The position numbers were made by a program, and so were the translations under genes. 64,000 bases of DNA from an uncultured Flavobacteriaceae bacterium. Lineage in GTDB: Bacteria; Bacteroidota; Bacteroidia; Flavobacteriales; Flavobacteriaceae. Shown here one piece after another: positions 1-9,507 of the stretch. The notes under the pieces were generated by a model. It saw only the letters and a program-made list of their open reading frames with translations. It made no database searches and was not told the DNA's origin. Position 1 is the stretch's first letter; each line of letters begins with the position of its first letter. Location of the stretch: assembly GCA_947486785.1 (NCBI GenBank), contig CANKUU010000003.1, positions 1 to 64,000 on the forward strand, given 5' to 3'.

Positions 1-444
1 GGCTACAAGAAACATCACGTTACGGACAATGAAGGCTTGGTGCTAGGGGTCTTAACAACAAAGGCAAGTACCAATGAGATTGCAAATTTAGAGCAGGTTT
101 TAGATACTGCTGATTTACCAGTAGATATTCCACTAAAGGCTGACAAGGGTTATCAATCAAAGAAAAATGTAGCACTACTAAAAAAGAGAAAGCTCAAAAA
201 CCATATTTTAAAAAAGGCTTACAAAAATAAGCCCTTAACCCATTGGGAAAAGAGGTTTAACAAACTCATAGGAAAAACAAGGTTTAAAGTGGAACGTACA
301 TTTGGTGGTATCAAAAGATGGTTTTCAGGCGGAACAGCCAGATACAGAGGAATTGATAAAATGCATACGCAAAACCTTATGGAAGCTATATGCTATAATT
401 TATATCGAAGTCCAGGGATAATTGCGTCTAATTCTAAAAATTAA
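1..444 (+). mobile_element. IS5-family transposase, C-terminal part (5' end lies outside the window)
   Basis: Open frame from base 1 (GYKKHHVTDNEG...) to the stop at 442-444; contains KVERTFGGIKRWFSGGTARYRG..MHTQNLMEAICYNLYRSPG, typical of the DDE C-terminus of IS5-group transposases. Confidence 0.85.
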
Positions 445-566
445 GAGAAATAACCCATATAAAAGAGGTGAATACACTGTAAAAACAATAAAAAGACGTA
501 AAAAAAAACTCAAAAGAGCAAAATCAGAAACCAAGTCAAAATCATGAGTCCTTTTGCAACGGTCTT

Positions 567-857
567 ATTGTGTGGAGTATAAAATATCGTTATTCGGTAT
601 TAACAGGGGATGTTCAAAAACGTTGTCTTTCAGTTCTAATCGAAGTGTGCGATGCAGAGGGTGTTAATATTATAAAGGAAGGTGTAAGTAAGCATCGTAT
701 TTACGTGCATTTAGAGTGTCGCGGTTCAGAGCATATTAGTGGTTTGGTTAAAAAGTTAAAAGGGAGAAGCTTCAGAAAACTTTAACAAGAATTTCCAGAA
801 CTGAAGATGAAATATTGGGGTAGCCATTTCTGCGCAATAGGTTTTAGTTGTTACGTA
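567..857 (+). pseudogene. IS200/IS605-family TnpA remnant (5' truncated, internal stop, HUH motif lost)
   Basis: IVWSIKYRYSVLTGDVQKRC...VSKHRIYVHLE...LVKKLKGRSFRKL* then, in the same frame, QEFPELKMKYWGSHFCAIGF; matches recalled IS200 TnpA pattern (KYRYxVLTGDVQKRC, RLKGRSSRKLQQEFPELKKRYWGxHFWAxGY). Confidence 0.8.
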
Positions 858-912
858 GTGCTGACTTTAGTTGGTTTAAAAACCTATGTTACTTTAGTAC
901 GTAGTGGTTTAT

Positions 913-1260
913 TTACCGCAATAAGATAAGTGCTTTCCAAAAAATAAAGGCATTTAAGCACATATAAAAAGTAGCAGGTAAAGAAACCCAAAAACTATCT
1001 TTCATTTTTATCCTTACAATTACACCAGCGAACATGAGTACTGCAAGGCCAAGAGCTGAAAGCAATAGAATTTCATCAAACTTGAGTCCAATTAACAAAC
1101 CTAAAGCTCCAACGATTTCTAAAATAACGGTTGTTAGTCCTAATTTTTCTAAACCGAACCTTTTAAACTCCTCTTTCATATGAGGTGTTTTAAAATAGGA
1201 AAAAGCATAGGCAAAAAAAGAAAAACTTGAAATTAGAGCACATATTACAAGTACCTTCAT
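913..1260 (-). CDS. DoxX-like family membrane protein
   Basis: 115-aa protein with several TM segments; FKRFGLEKLGLTTVILEIVGALGLLIGL resembles the DoxX-like fold. Confidence 0.65.
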   Translation of the reverse strand: MKVLVICALISSFSFFAYAFSYFKTPHMKEEFKRFGLEKLGLTTVILEIVGALGLLIGLKFDEILLLSALGLAVLMFAGVIVRIKMKDSFWVSLPATFYMCLNAFIFWKALILLR

Positions 1261-1269
1261 GTACTTTTT

Positions 1270-1605
1270 TTAAATAGTAGAATACACTATTAAACCACAA
1301 AGGACTAATAGAATTAGCGAAGGCAAGTGCTTGCTAAATGGATTCTTTATTTTAAAATGAAAATATTGAGCACCTACCATAAATAAGCCCATTAAGATTG
1401 CTGGAATAAGTGTTAAGGAGGGATACCAAACACTAGTAGCTAACAATGTTGCCAGAGCTATTTTTGTAGTGCCGACTATATTTCGAGTTAAATCATTTAA
1501 TCCGAATTGTTCAAATTCTTTTAAAACATTATGAAACCTAAAAGTCCAAACATAGCCGACGGCTAGTGCAACAATAATTTGTGATACTTGTGTTAAATTT
1601 TCCAT
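1270..1605 (-). CDS. DoxX-like family membrane protein (tandem with the preceding gene)
   Basis: 111 aa, hydrophobic; FHNVLKEFEQFGLNDLTRNIVGTTKIALATLL resembles DoxX-like family proteins. Confidence 0.55.
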   Translation of the reverse strand: MENLTQVSQIIVALAVGYVWTFRFHNVLKEFEQFGLNDLTRNIVGTTKIALATLLATSVWYPSLTLIPAILMGLFMVGAQYFHFKIKNPFSKHLPSLILLVLCGLIVYSTI

Positions 1606-1775
1606 GATATTACATTTAGTTGGTTTTGCTAATCTTGGTTTTGAAAATACCTTGAATTTTTATTAGATAAGAAATTATTTTTTTAAGTACTTTAATTACG
1701 AATACCTAAGAACCCGTATTTTCATGAAAGATACAAACAAGCCAATCAAAAAGCAATTCGCAGGTCAATCGGTTA

Positions 1776-2321
1776 TTATTTAATTTTAACTAATTGAAGG
1801 TCATTTTTGCCTTGTCTTTTGAAAGTCCCTATTACAATGAAGTCTTGCTGTAGTTTTGTGTTTAAAACGTCACAAATTGTATTGCAGTCGATATTGATTT
1901 GATTAAGTAGTGCTAAACCCGAGGGAGTAGTGGTCAGTAAATTTTCTCCACCTATTTTTAAATGCATATCAAATAATATATCTGCGGTTACTTTTTCTTT
2001 TGATTTTATTTTTATCAAGGTATATTTTAAAGCACTAGTATCTTCCGGCGGATTTTCTATTTTTTCTACCTTTACTAAGATGTCATAAATGAAGCCAGGT
2101 TCAAAAGTAAAACCTTCAATAGGTGAATAAAAGTTGTTCCAATTTTTTGTTCCGATAGCGTCTCCTTCTTGAACAAGTAGGGTTAAAACTGGAACAACCC
2201 CCATGGCAATACTCTGAAAGTGGTTAATTTTCATACGGGTGCCTTGTATTTGACTTTTATTATACATTGAGCAAGAGTATGAAAGGCTAAGGGCTAATAA
2301 ATATAGGAATCGTTTTTTCAT
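1776..2321 (-). CDS. DUF4377-like domain lipoprotein
   Basis: Signal with LSYSC lipobox; FTFEPGFIYDILVKVEKIENPPEDTSALKYTLIKI matches the DUF4377 pattern. Confidence 0.6.
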   Translation of the reverse strand: MKKRFLYLLALSLSYSCSMYNKSQIQGTRMKINHFQSIAMGVVPVLTLLVQEGDAIGTKNWNNFYSPIEGFTFEPGFIYDILVKVEKIENPPEDTSALKYTLIKIKSKEKVTADILFDMHLKIGGENLLTTTPSGLALLNQINIDCNTICDVLNTKLQQDFIVIGTFKRQGKNDLQLVKIK

Positions 2322-2490
2322 AGTTTTAAATGCTCAAAATAATATATGGTCTTAGTTAAATACAAAATTGGGTAAATGATACTCATAAGTAAAGCCCACT
2401 TAAAAAATAGTATTGTTAATACATGAAAACATGAAATAAATTAAGTAAATCTTTATGTGGTTGACATGAAATTGATAATTATTATGAATA

Positions 2491-2533
2491 AAAAAAACCT
2501 CAACATCTTAATTACTAGATAGTTGAGGTTTTT
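2491..2533 (-). terminator. Intrinsic terminator downstream of tRNA-Leu
   Basis: 12-bp arms AAAAACCTCAAC (2493-2504) / GTTGAGGTTTTT (2522-2533), with U-tract on the minus strand. Confidence 0.75.
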
Positions 2534-2538
2534 AAATG

Positions 2539-2622
2539 TACTCGAGATGGGACTTGAACCCATACGGACTAATGTCCATTGGATTTTAAGTCCAACGTGT
2601 CTACCAATTCCACCACTCGAGC
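2539..2622 (-). tRNA. tRNA-Leu(UAA)
   Basis: Minus strand GCTCGAGTGGTGGAATTGGTAGACACGTTGGACTTAAAATCCAA...GGGTTCAAGTCCCATCTCGAG; anticodon loop CUUAAAA, long variable arm, paired acceptor. Confidence 0.95.
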
Positions 2623-2647
2623 ATTCGTGTACGCGCTGTACAAGAAT

Positions 2648-2676
2648 AAAAAAACGCTGGCTAGCAGCGTTTTTTT
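2648..2676 (-). terminator. Terminator-like hairpin between tRNA-Gly and tRNA-Leu
   Basis: Perfect 12-bp inverted repeat AAAAAAACGCTG / CAGCGTTTTTTT, 5-nt loop. Confidence 0.7.
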
Positions 2677-2677
2677 G

Positions 2678-2749
2678 AGCGAAAAAAGGGATTCGAACCC
2701 TCGACCTCCACCTTGGCAAGGTGATGCTCTACCCCTGAGCTACTTTCGC
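2678..2749 (-). tRNA. tRNA-Gly(GCC)
   Basis: Minus strand GCGAAAGTAGCTCAGGGGTAGAGCATCACCTTGCCAAGGTGGAGGTCGAGGGTTCGAACCCTTTTTTCGC; anticodon GCC. Confidence 0.95.
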
Positions 2750-2821
2750 ATTAAATGATTACTTCTTATCTAAAAAAGAGATAAGTTTTAAAAGAACATA
2801 CATTGCGTTACAATGCGGGTG

Positions 2822-2850
2822 CAAATTTAATACAATTATATAAAAACCAA
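2822..2850 (-). promoter_or_regulatory. Candidate Bacteroidota sigma-A promoter (TTG-N18-TAAATTTG) for the tRNA unit
   Basis: On the minus strand TTG (2848-2850), 18-nt spacer, TAAATTTG (2822-2829), upstream of tRNA-Gly; fits the known TAnnTTTG -7 / TTTG -33 consensus. Confidence 0.55.
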
Positions 2851-3008
2851 AGGAAAATTATTAAAAAATAAAAGAATAAAATTCTATAGTGCTTAAAGTC
2901 TTGTGATTTTTAAACTCGGTTAGTCTACTTAAACTTAGTTGTAGTGTTTTATATAGTGATGCAAAATTCTAATGTAATGTTGTATTAATACCAAAAACTA
3001 AAGCGTTT

Positions 3009-5645
3009 TTAAATTGATGTCTGCTTGTTTTTAGTTAGTAAACGCTTAATTTCATTCAACTTCATTAGCGCCTCTACTGGGGTAAGGGTATTAATGTCTA
3101 AATGTGTTATTTCGTCTTTAATTTGCTCTAATAAAGGATCATCTAAATTGAAAAAACTCAACTGCATCTCATTTTGAGCGGCTTTTAAAGAATCGGTCAA
3201 CTCTTCGTTAGAGTGAGATTTTTCAAGTTTTTTAAGTATTTTATTTGCCTTATTAATGACTGCTTGTGGCATGCCTGCCATTTTTGCAACATGTATACCA
3301 AAACTATGTTCACTACCGCCCTCGGTTAGTTTTCTTAAAAAAAGCACATTATTTTTAAGCTCTTTTACAGAAACATTAAAGTTTTTAATGCGCTCAAAAG
3401 TTGAGGTCATTTCGTTCAATTCGTGGTAATGCGTTGCAAATAATGTTTTCGCTCGAGCTGGGTGCTCATGTAAATATTCTGATATAGCCCAGGCAATAGA
3501 AATACCATCATAGGTGCTGGTACCTCTTCCAATTTCATCGAGTAAAACCAAACTACGTTCTGAAAGGTTATTTAAGATAGATGCTGTTTCGTTCATTTCT
3601 ACCATAAAAGTAGATTCTCCCATAGAGATGTTGTCGCTTGCGCCTACTCGAGTAAATATTTTGTCTACGTAACCGATTTCGGCAGAAGTAGCGGGTACAA
3701 AACTTCCCATTTGTGCCAAAAGTACAATTAACGCGGTTTGTCTTAAAATAGCAGATTTACCACTCATATTGGGCCCAGTTATCATAATTATCTGTTGCTC
3801 ATTTCTATTAAGAATAACATCGTTTGCTATATATGTTTCGCCTAAGGGCAGTTGTTTTTCAATAACAGGGTGGCGACCGCCAATAATTTCAATTGTTGTT
3901 GAATCATTTAGTTGGGGCTGCGCGTAGTTATTGGTTTTTGCTAATTGTGTAAATCCGCAAAGACAATCGAGTTGAGCTATCTGATGGGCATTATTTTGAA
4001 CCGGTACAATATATTCTTGCATCCAAACTACCAATTGCCCAAACAATTGATTTTCTAGGCTCAAAATACGTTCTTCGGCACCTAATATTTTAGCCTCATA
4101 CTCTTTCAATTCTTCAGTAATGTAGCGTTCGGCATTTACTAAAGTTTGCTTGCGAATCCAGTCTTGTGGCACCTTATCTTTATGTGTATTTCGTACCTCT
4201 ATATAATAACCGAAGACATTGTTTGATGCTATTTTTAAAGAAGTAATACCTGTACGTTCCGTTTCACGGTCAAGCATTTTGTTTAGATAATCTTTGCCTG
4301 AAAAAGCTAAAGAACGCAAATCATCAAGCTCTTTAGAATAGCCATCAGCAATAGTTTTTCCTTTGGCAATTAATACAGGAGCTTCTTCGTACAAAAGCTC
4401 TTTAATTTTAGCTCTTAAAAGATTGCAAGGGTTCAATTGGTCGGAGATTAATTGAATAGCATCGTTATTGCTTTGCGAAGTAAATTGTTTTATTAGTACT
4501 ACCGCTTCTAAAGAGTTTTTTAGTTGAACTACTTCTTTAGGGTTTATTTTTCCAGTGGCTACTTTAGAGATTAATCGCTCTAAATCACCAATTTTTTTGA
4601 TGCTCTGTTGCAACTTTAAAAGTATACTGTCTTTGTTAGATAAATAAGCAATGACCTGATGCCTTCGTTTAATTTTTTCAAGATTTTTTAATGGTAATGC
4701 AAGCCATCGTTTTAAAAGGCGTCCACCCATTGGTGAAATCGTATAGTCAATTACATCAAGTAGCGTTACTGCGTTAATGTTGTTCGAGTGATACAGTTCT
4801 AAATTTCTAATGGTAAAGCGATCCATCCAAATATATTCTTCTTCAGCGATTCGCTTTAGCATGTTTATGTGCTGTAATTGTCTATGCTGGGTTTCTGATA
4901 AGTAATGTAAGACTACCCCAGATGCAATAATACCGTAGGTTAAATGGTCTATGCCAAACCCTTTTAGAGTTTTGGTTTTGAAATGTTGGTTAAGAGTTTC
5001 TTGGGCATAATCTTCTTGAAATACCCAATCTTCCATGAGAAAGGTATGAAATTGATGCCCAAACATATCTTGAAAATCTTTTTTATGTGCTTTTGAAACT
5101 AAGACCTCATTTGGAGCGAAATTTTGGAGTAATTTGTCGATCTGTTCATTGCTACCCTCAGAGGTTAAAAACTCTCCTGTAGAAATATCTACGAATGAAA
5201 CGCCTATTAATTTTCTGCCAAAATGCACCGCACATAAAAAGTTATTTGATTTCGCGTTTAGAATATCGTCATTCATGGCAACCCCTGGGGTTACTAATTC
5301 TGTTACGCCTCTTTTGACTATGGTTTTGGTCATTTTCGGATCTTCGAGCTGATCGCATATAGCCACCCGCTGACCAGCTTTTACCAACTTTGGTAGATAG
5401 GTATTTAAAGAGTGGTGCGGAAAGCCCGCAAGTTCAGTTTGTTCGCCACCATTATTTCTATGGGTGAGAATGATGCCTAAAATTTTAGAGGCTTTAATAG
5501 CATCTTTACCAAAAGTTTCATAAAAATCACCTACCCGAAAGAGCAATAATGCATCAGGATATTTTGTCTTGATCGTATTATATTGCTGCATTAAAGGCGT
5601 TACCTTTTTTACTTTTTCTTTTTTTGCCAAACTGATAATATTCAA
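3009..5645 (-). CDS. mutS: DNA mismatch repair protein MutS
   Basis: 878 aa; [31 protein letters not shown]-domain; Walker [37 protein letters not shown]. Confidence 0.97.
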   Translation of the reverse strand: MNIISLAKKEKVKKVTPLMQQYNTIKTKYPDALLLFRVGDFYETFGKDAIKASKILGIILTHRNNGGEQTELAGFPHHSLNTYLPKLVKAGQRVAICDQLEDPKMTKTIVKRGVTELVTPGVAMNDDILNAKSNNFLCAVHFGRKLIGVSFVDISTGEFLTSEGSNEQIDKLLQNFAPNEVLVSKAHKKDFQDMFGHQFHTFLMEDWVFQEDYAQETLNQHFKTKTLKGFGIDHLTYGIIASGVVLHYLSETQHRQLQHINMLKRIAEEEYIWMDRFTIRNLELYHSNNINAVTLLDVIDYTISPMGGRLLKRWLALPLKNLEKIKRRHQVIAYLSNKDSILLKLQQSIKKIGDLERLISKVATGKINPKEVVQLKNSLEAVVLIKQFTSQSNNDAIQLISDQLNPCNLLRAKIKELLYEEAPVLIAKGKTIADGYSKELDDLRSLAFSGKDYLNKMLDRETERTGITSLKIASNNVFGYYIEVRNTHKDKVPQDWIRKQTLVNAERYITEELKEYEAKILGAEERILSLENQLFGQLVVWMQEYIVPVQNNAHQIAQLDCLCGFTQLAKTNNYAQPQLNDSTTIEIIGGRHPVIEKQLPLGETYIANDVILNRNEQQIIMITGPNMSGKSAILRQTALIVLLAQMGSFVPATSAEIGYVDKIFTRVGASDNISMGESTFMVEMNETASILNNLSERSLVLLDEIGRGTSTYDGISIAWAISEYLHEHPARAKTLFATHYHELNEMTSTFERIKNFNVSVKELKNNVLFLRKLTEGGSEHSFGIHVAKMAGMPQAVINKANKILKKLEKSHSNEELTDSLKAAQNEMQLSFFNLDDPLLEQIKDEITHLDINTLTPVEALMKLNEIKRLLTKNKQTSI

Positions 5646-5800
5646 TTGTTATTTCATACCTCGCTATCAAAACGAATGTACTATTTTTGCTTTTGAAACT
5701 ACCCAATTGTTGATATTTTAAGGATAAGTTTTTAGTAAAAATACATCTTGAAGTTTGACTTTTTTGAGGTGTCAATTTTTTAAATCAAAAGCAACTTTTT

Positions 5801-6346
5801 ATGCGCAAGTTAAAAAACGAAGAACTACCCCGGTTAGATGTAGATACCTTTAAGAAAGTAAAAAAAACACCTGTTGTTATTGTTCTTGATAATATTAGAA
5901 GTCTTAATAATGTAGGATCGTTATTTAGAACTGCAGACGCTTTTCTAATCGAAAAAATATACCTGTGCGGTATTACGGCAACGCCGCCACATAAGGATAT
6001 TCGAAAGACTGCTTTGGGTGCTACAGAGAGCGTTAGCTGGGCGTATGAGGAAACTGCTCTTACTGTGGTAGAAAATTATCGCACAAAAGGCTATCAAACA
6101 ATAGCTATAGAACAGGTAGAAAACGCTACAATGTTAAACAATTTAGAGGTGGTGACTACCGATAAATACCTGCTTGTTTTTGGCAATGAAGTAAAAGGTG
6201 TAGATCAAAATGTCGTAGATGCTTGCGCTCGCGTGGTTGAAATTCCTCAATTTGGCACCAAACATTCTCTAAATATTTCTGTTAGTGCTGGTATGGTAAT
6301 TTGGCATCTTTGGGCTGCATTACAAGCCAAAAAAAAAGCCCGATAA
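5801..6346 (+). CDS. TrmH-family (SpoU) RNA methyltransferase
   Basis: VIVLDNIRSLNNVGSLFRTADAF; LVFGNEVKGVD; IPQFGTKHSLNISVSAGMVIW SPOUT motifs. Confidence 0.9.
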   Translation: MRKLKNEELPRLDVDTFKKVKKTPVVIVLDNIRSLNNVGSLFRTADAFLIEKIYLCGITATPPHKDIRKTALGATESVSWAYEETALTVVENYRTKGYQTIAIEQVENATMLNNLEVVTTDKYLLVFGNEVKGVDQNVVDACARVVEIPQFGTKHSLNISVSAGMVIWHLWAALQAKKKAR

Positions 6347-6354
6347 ACGGGCTT
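6330..6354 (-). terminator. Intrinsic terminator for the folK-dNK gene, embedded in the 3' end of the convergent TrmH-family gene
   Basis: AAGCCCG-ATAAA-CGGGCTT; poly-A 5' of the hairpin on + is the U-tract on the minus strand. Confidence 0.75.
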
Positions 6355-6476
6355 GAGTATAGTTTGAGTTAGTTAGTTATTGTTTTATTTTTTTTAAATT
6401 GTAATGTACTTTACCATACATCATAACAAATTAAATAAAACTATCCTCACAAAACAAGTATGAGCCTAAATTTTTG

Positions 6477-7655
6477 CTAACGTGGTAGTTGAACCGCAAA
6501 TTTTAGAATTTTATCTATAACAATATCATAGTGATCTGTGTTTGAAACAAAATCAAGTTGACCCAAGTCAATAATCAAACTGTTTTGTTCGGGGTAACTC
6601 TTTAAAAAATCTAAATACCCTTGGTTGATTTTTGCAAGATACTCGGGTTTAATGTTTTGTTCATAAACACGCCCCCTATTTTTAATGTTTTCTAATAAAC
6701 GCTCTGTATTTTGGTAGAGATAGACATAAATTTTTGGTTTTTTCACTTCTTTGTACATTAAACTAAATAGCTTTCGATAGAGCTTAAATTCTTCTTTTTG
6801 TAAAGTGACTTGTGCGAAAATTAATGATTTGTATATGTCGTAATCGCTCACCATAAAATTTTTAAACAGATCATATTGCGAAGTGTCGTCTGTAAATTGT
6901 TGATACCTATCTGCTAAAAATGACATTTCTAATGGAAATGCAAAGCGATTTTGATCTTTATAAAATTTAGGTAAAAAAGGGTTGTCTGCATAGCGTTCGA
7001 GTACCGCTTTTCCGCTAAAATCAGCTGCAATTTTTTTTGCTAAAGTGGTTTTGCCTGCGCCAATATTACCTTCAATGGCAATTAAATTTATAGAAGCAAA
7101 AAAATCGGTTCTGTTTTTAAACAGGCGATAATGGGTCTTTTTTACATCTCCTTTATCTTTACATTCTTGTAAAAGGTTTCTGGTGTCTTTGTTAACAATG
7201 GGGTGGTAAAATTGCGGTGCAATATCAGCTAAAGGCTTTAAAACAAACCTTCGATAAGGTAGCTCTGGGTGTGGTATTATTAAATAGTCACTAACTACAA
7301 TTTCTTTTTCGTAGTACAAAATATCAATATCTATCTTTCTAGGTTCGTAGCCAACCTCTTGATATCGAATACGTCCTAATTTTTTTTCAGTAGCCAAAAT
7401 AGCCTCTAAAAGTGCTTGCGGTGCTAATTTCGTTTGAATACTAGCACAGATATTGAAAAAATTGTCAGCGTCAAAACCCCAAGCGGTACTCTCATAAACT
7501 GGAGAAATTTTGATGATTTCGCCCAAATTTTCGTGTAGGGCAAGCAGCGCCTCTTGAAGATTATCTAGTTTATCTCCGGTATTACTACCAAGCGAAAGAT
7601 AGGCTGTATTTGTTTCTCTCATATTTAGACTACAAAGTAAATAAAACAAAATCAC
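6477..7655 (-). CDS. folK: Bifunctional HPPK (FolK) / deoxynucleoside kinase fusion
   Basis: N-terminal AYLSLGSNTGDKLDNL...ILYYEKEIVVSDYLIIPHPELPYRRFVLKPLADIAP (HPPK) followed by INLIAIEGNIGAGKTTLAKKIA...VLERYADNPFLPKFYKD (dNK). The start at 7619 (MRETNTAYLSLGSN) is also plausible. Confidence 0.93.
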   Translation of the reverse strand: MILFYLLCSLNMRETNTAYLSLGSNTGDKLDNLQEALLALHENLGEIIKISPVYESTAWGFDADNFFNICASIQTKLAPQALLEAILATEKKLGRIRYQEVGYEPRKIDIDILYYEKEIVVSDYLIIPHPELPYRRFVLKPLADIAPQFYHPIVNKDTRNLLQECKDKGDVKKTHYRLFKNRTDFFASINLIAIEGNIGAGKTTLAKKIAADFSGKAVLERYADNPFLPKFYKDQNRFAFPLEMSFLADRYQQFTDDTSQYDLFKNFMVSDYDIYKSLIFAQVTLQKEEFKLYRKLFSLMYKEVKKPKIYVYLYQNTERLLENIKNRGRVYEQNIKPEYLAKINQGYLDFLKSYPEQNSLIIDLGQLDFVSNTDHYDIVIDKILKFAVQLPR

Positions 7656-7725
7656 TTTACTAACAAGGTGAAGAAAAAATCAATATGAGTTCATTATCTT
7701 TGAGCAATATTAAAAATACAAAGTC

Positions 7726-9486
7726 ATGAATTTTTTACGAAATCTTTTAGCTGCTATTTTAGGATGTTTGGTTGCTTTTGGCATAATCTTCATTATGATT
7801 TTTGTTTTTGGTGCTTTATTGGGTAGCTCAGAAGGAAAAGTAGTCATAGAGAAACCCGCTGTACTTGAATTACAGCTTAAGTTGCCAATTAGCGACTATG
7901 TGGGTGATTCAGCAAATGATCCTTTTTCAAACTTCTTTTCACAATCTCAAGGTTTAGATGAAATTTTAAATGCGATTCGCGTAGCAAAAGATGATGAGGA
8001 TATAAAAGGTATTAGTATTTCTAATAATTTTATTTTAGCGGGTTTAGCTCAAACACAAGCTATAAGACGTGCGTTACTAGATTTTAAATCTAGTGGTAAA
8101 TTTGTTTATACCTATGGCGATTTTTATTTGCAAAAAGACTACTATTTAGCTAGTGTAGCAGATTCTATTTTTATTAACCCAGTTGGTGCTTTAGATTTTA
8201 AAGGTTTGTCTTCTGAAGTGTTATTTTACAAAGAACTTCAAGAGAAGACTGGTGTAAAAATGGAGGTTATTCGTCATGGTAAATATAAAAGTGCCGTGGA
8301 GCCCTATTTAGAAAATGAAATGAGTGAAGCTAATAGAACACAAATTAAAGAACTTATTTCTTCTTTATGGATTTCTATGGTTGACGAAATTTCGGAAAGT
8401 AGAAATATTTCACCTGCCAATTTAAATAGTATCGCAGACACTTTAGGGGGTAGATCACCTGAATACGCAAAGGCTAGTGGATTAATAGATGAGATCGCTT
8501 TTTATGATGAGTATGAATCCAAATTAAAGTTAGCTGTAGATGGTGATATTAATAAAGATTTAAATTTAGTATCGCTAGATGATTATGTAAGTCGTTCTAA
8601 TAAGAGAATCAAAAAGTCTGGCAGCAACAAAATTGCTGTTATTTTTGCCCAGGGTGAAATAATTTATGGCGAAGGTGGCCCATCATTAATTGGTCAGGGT
8701 GTAATGAAAGAGGCAATTATAAAAGCCAAAGAAGATAAAAAAGTAAAGGCGATTGTCTTACGGGTTAACTCACCTGGTGGTAGTGCTTTAACATCAGATA
8801 TTATTTGGCGCGAAATTGAGCTTGCTAAAAAAGTAAAACCTGTAATAGTTTCTATGGGTAATGTAGCCGCTTCTGGCGGGTATTATATTGCAGCAGGTGC
8901 TGATAAAATTTTTGCAGAACCTACCACGATAACTGGGTCTATAGGAGTCTTTGGCACCGTTCCTAACTTTACCGAGCTAGCAAAGAATATTGGTGTAAAT
9001 GCTGAACAAGTAGGAACAAATAAGAACTCTGTAGACTATTCTTTTTTTGAGCCCATGAACGACTCCTTTAAATCTGTAGTGCAAGAGAGTATAGAAAGAA
9101 CTTATGATACGTTTTTAGCAAGAGTAGCTCAAGGTAGAAACAAGACAATAGCAGAGATAGATAGCATGGCTCAAGGTAGAGTGTGGAGTGGTGTAGATGC
9201 CAAGCGCATTGGGTTGGTAGATGAACTGGGTGACTTAGATGATGCTATTGCTGAGGCTGCAAAAATGGCAGAGCTAGAAGAGTTCGGTATTAAGAAGTTT
9301 CCAAGATATAAAACAGGTATTGAAAGGCTGATGGAGGATATGAAAGGAGCAAGTGCAAGCGCTAAAAAGAGCTTTATAGAAGAGGAGATTGGTGTTGAAG
9401 CTTATGATATTTTAAAACGAGTGAAATCGGCATTAGGGCAAAAAGGGGTTCAAGCAAGAATGCCTTTTGAAATTAACATTAAATAG
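7726..9486 (+). CDS. sppA: Signal peptide peptidase SppA, 67K type
   Basis: 586 aa; VLRVNSPGGSALTSDIIWREI, GNVAASGGYYIAAGADKIFAEPTTITGSIGVFG. Confidence 0.95.
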   Translation: MNFLRNLLAAILGCLVAFGIIFIMIFVFGALLGSSEGKVVIEKPAVLELQLKLPISDYVGDSANDPFSNFFSQSQGLDEILNAIRVAKDDEDIKGISISNNFILAGLAQTQAIRRALLDFKSSGKFVYTYGDFYLQKDYYLASVADSIFINPVGALDFKGLSSEVLFYKELQEKTGVKMEVIRHGKYKSAVEPYLENEMSEANRTQIKELISSLWISMVDEISESRNISPANLNSIADTLGGRSPEYAKASGLIDEIAFYDEYESKLKLAVDGDINKDLNLVSLDDYVSRSNKRIKKSGSNKIAVIFAQGEIIYGEGGPSLIGQGVMKEAIIKAKEDKKVKAIVLRVNSPGGSALTSDIIWREIELAKKVKPVIVSMGNVAASGGYYIAAGADKIFAEPTTITGSIGVFGTVPNFTELAKNIGVNAEQVGTNKNSVDYSFFEPMNDSFKSVVQESIERTYDTFLARVAQGRNKTIAEIDSMAQGRVWSGVDAKRIGLVDELGDLDDAIAEAAKMAELEEFGIKKFPRYKTGIERLMEDMKGASASAKKSFIEEEIGVEAYDILKRVKSALGQKGVQARMPFEINIK

Positions 9487-9507
9487 GTTTTAAATTTCAC
9501 CTATTAA

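Noticed and set aside
2648-2676. Inter-tRNA hairpin as a mobile-element inverted repeat
   Set aside because: The poly-A/poly-T flanked GC stem directly after a tRNA 3' end is better explained as a terminator-like RNA structure; no element boundaries or target duplications seen.
2453-2719. 88-aa minus-strand ORF
   Set aside because: It runs through both tRNA genes and their terminators; translation of structural RNA, not a protein gene.
5134-5352. 72-aa + strand ORF inside mutS
   Set aside because: Antisense to a strong conserved CDS; no independent support. The same applies to the other short antisense ORFs in AsmA, tig, bamA, M3 peptidase, purK, alpha-2-macroglobulin and T9SS genes.
5578-5775. 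65-aa minus-strand ORF overlapping the mutS start
   Set aside because: No recognisable features and overlaps the well-supported mutS N-terminus in another frame.
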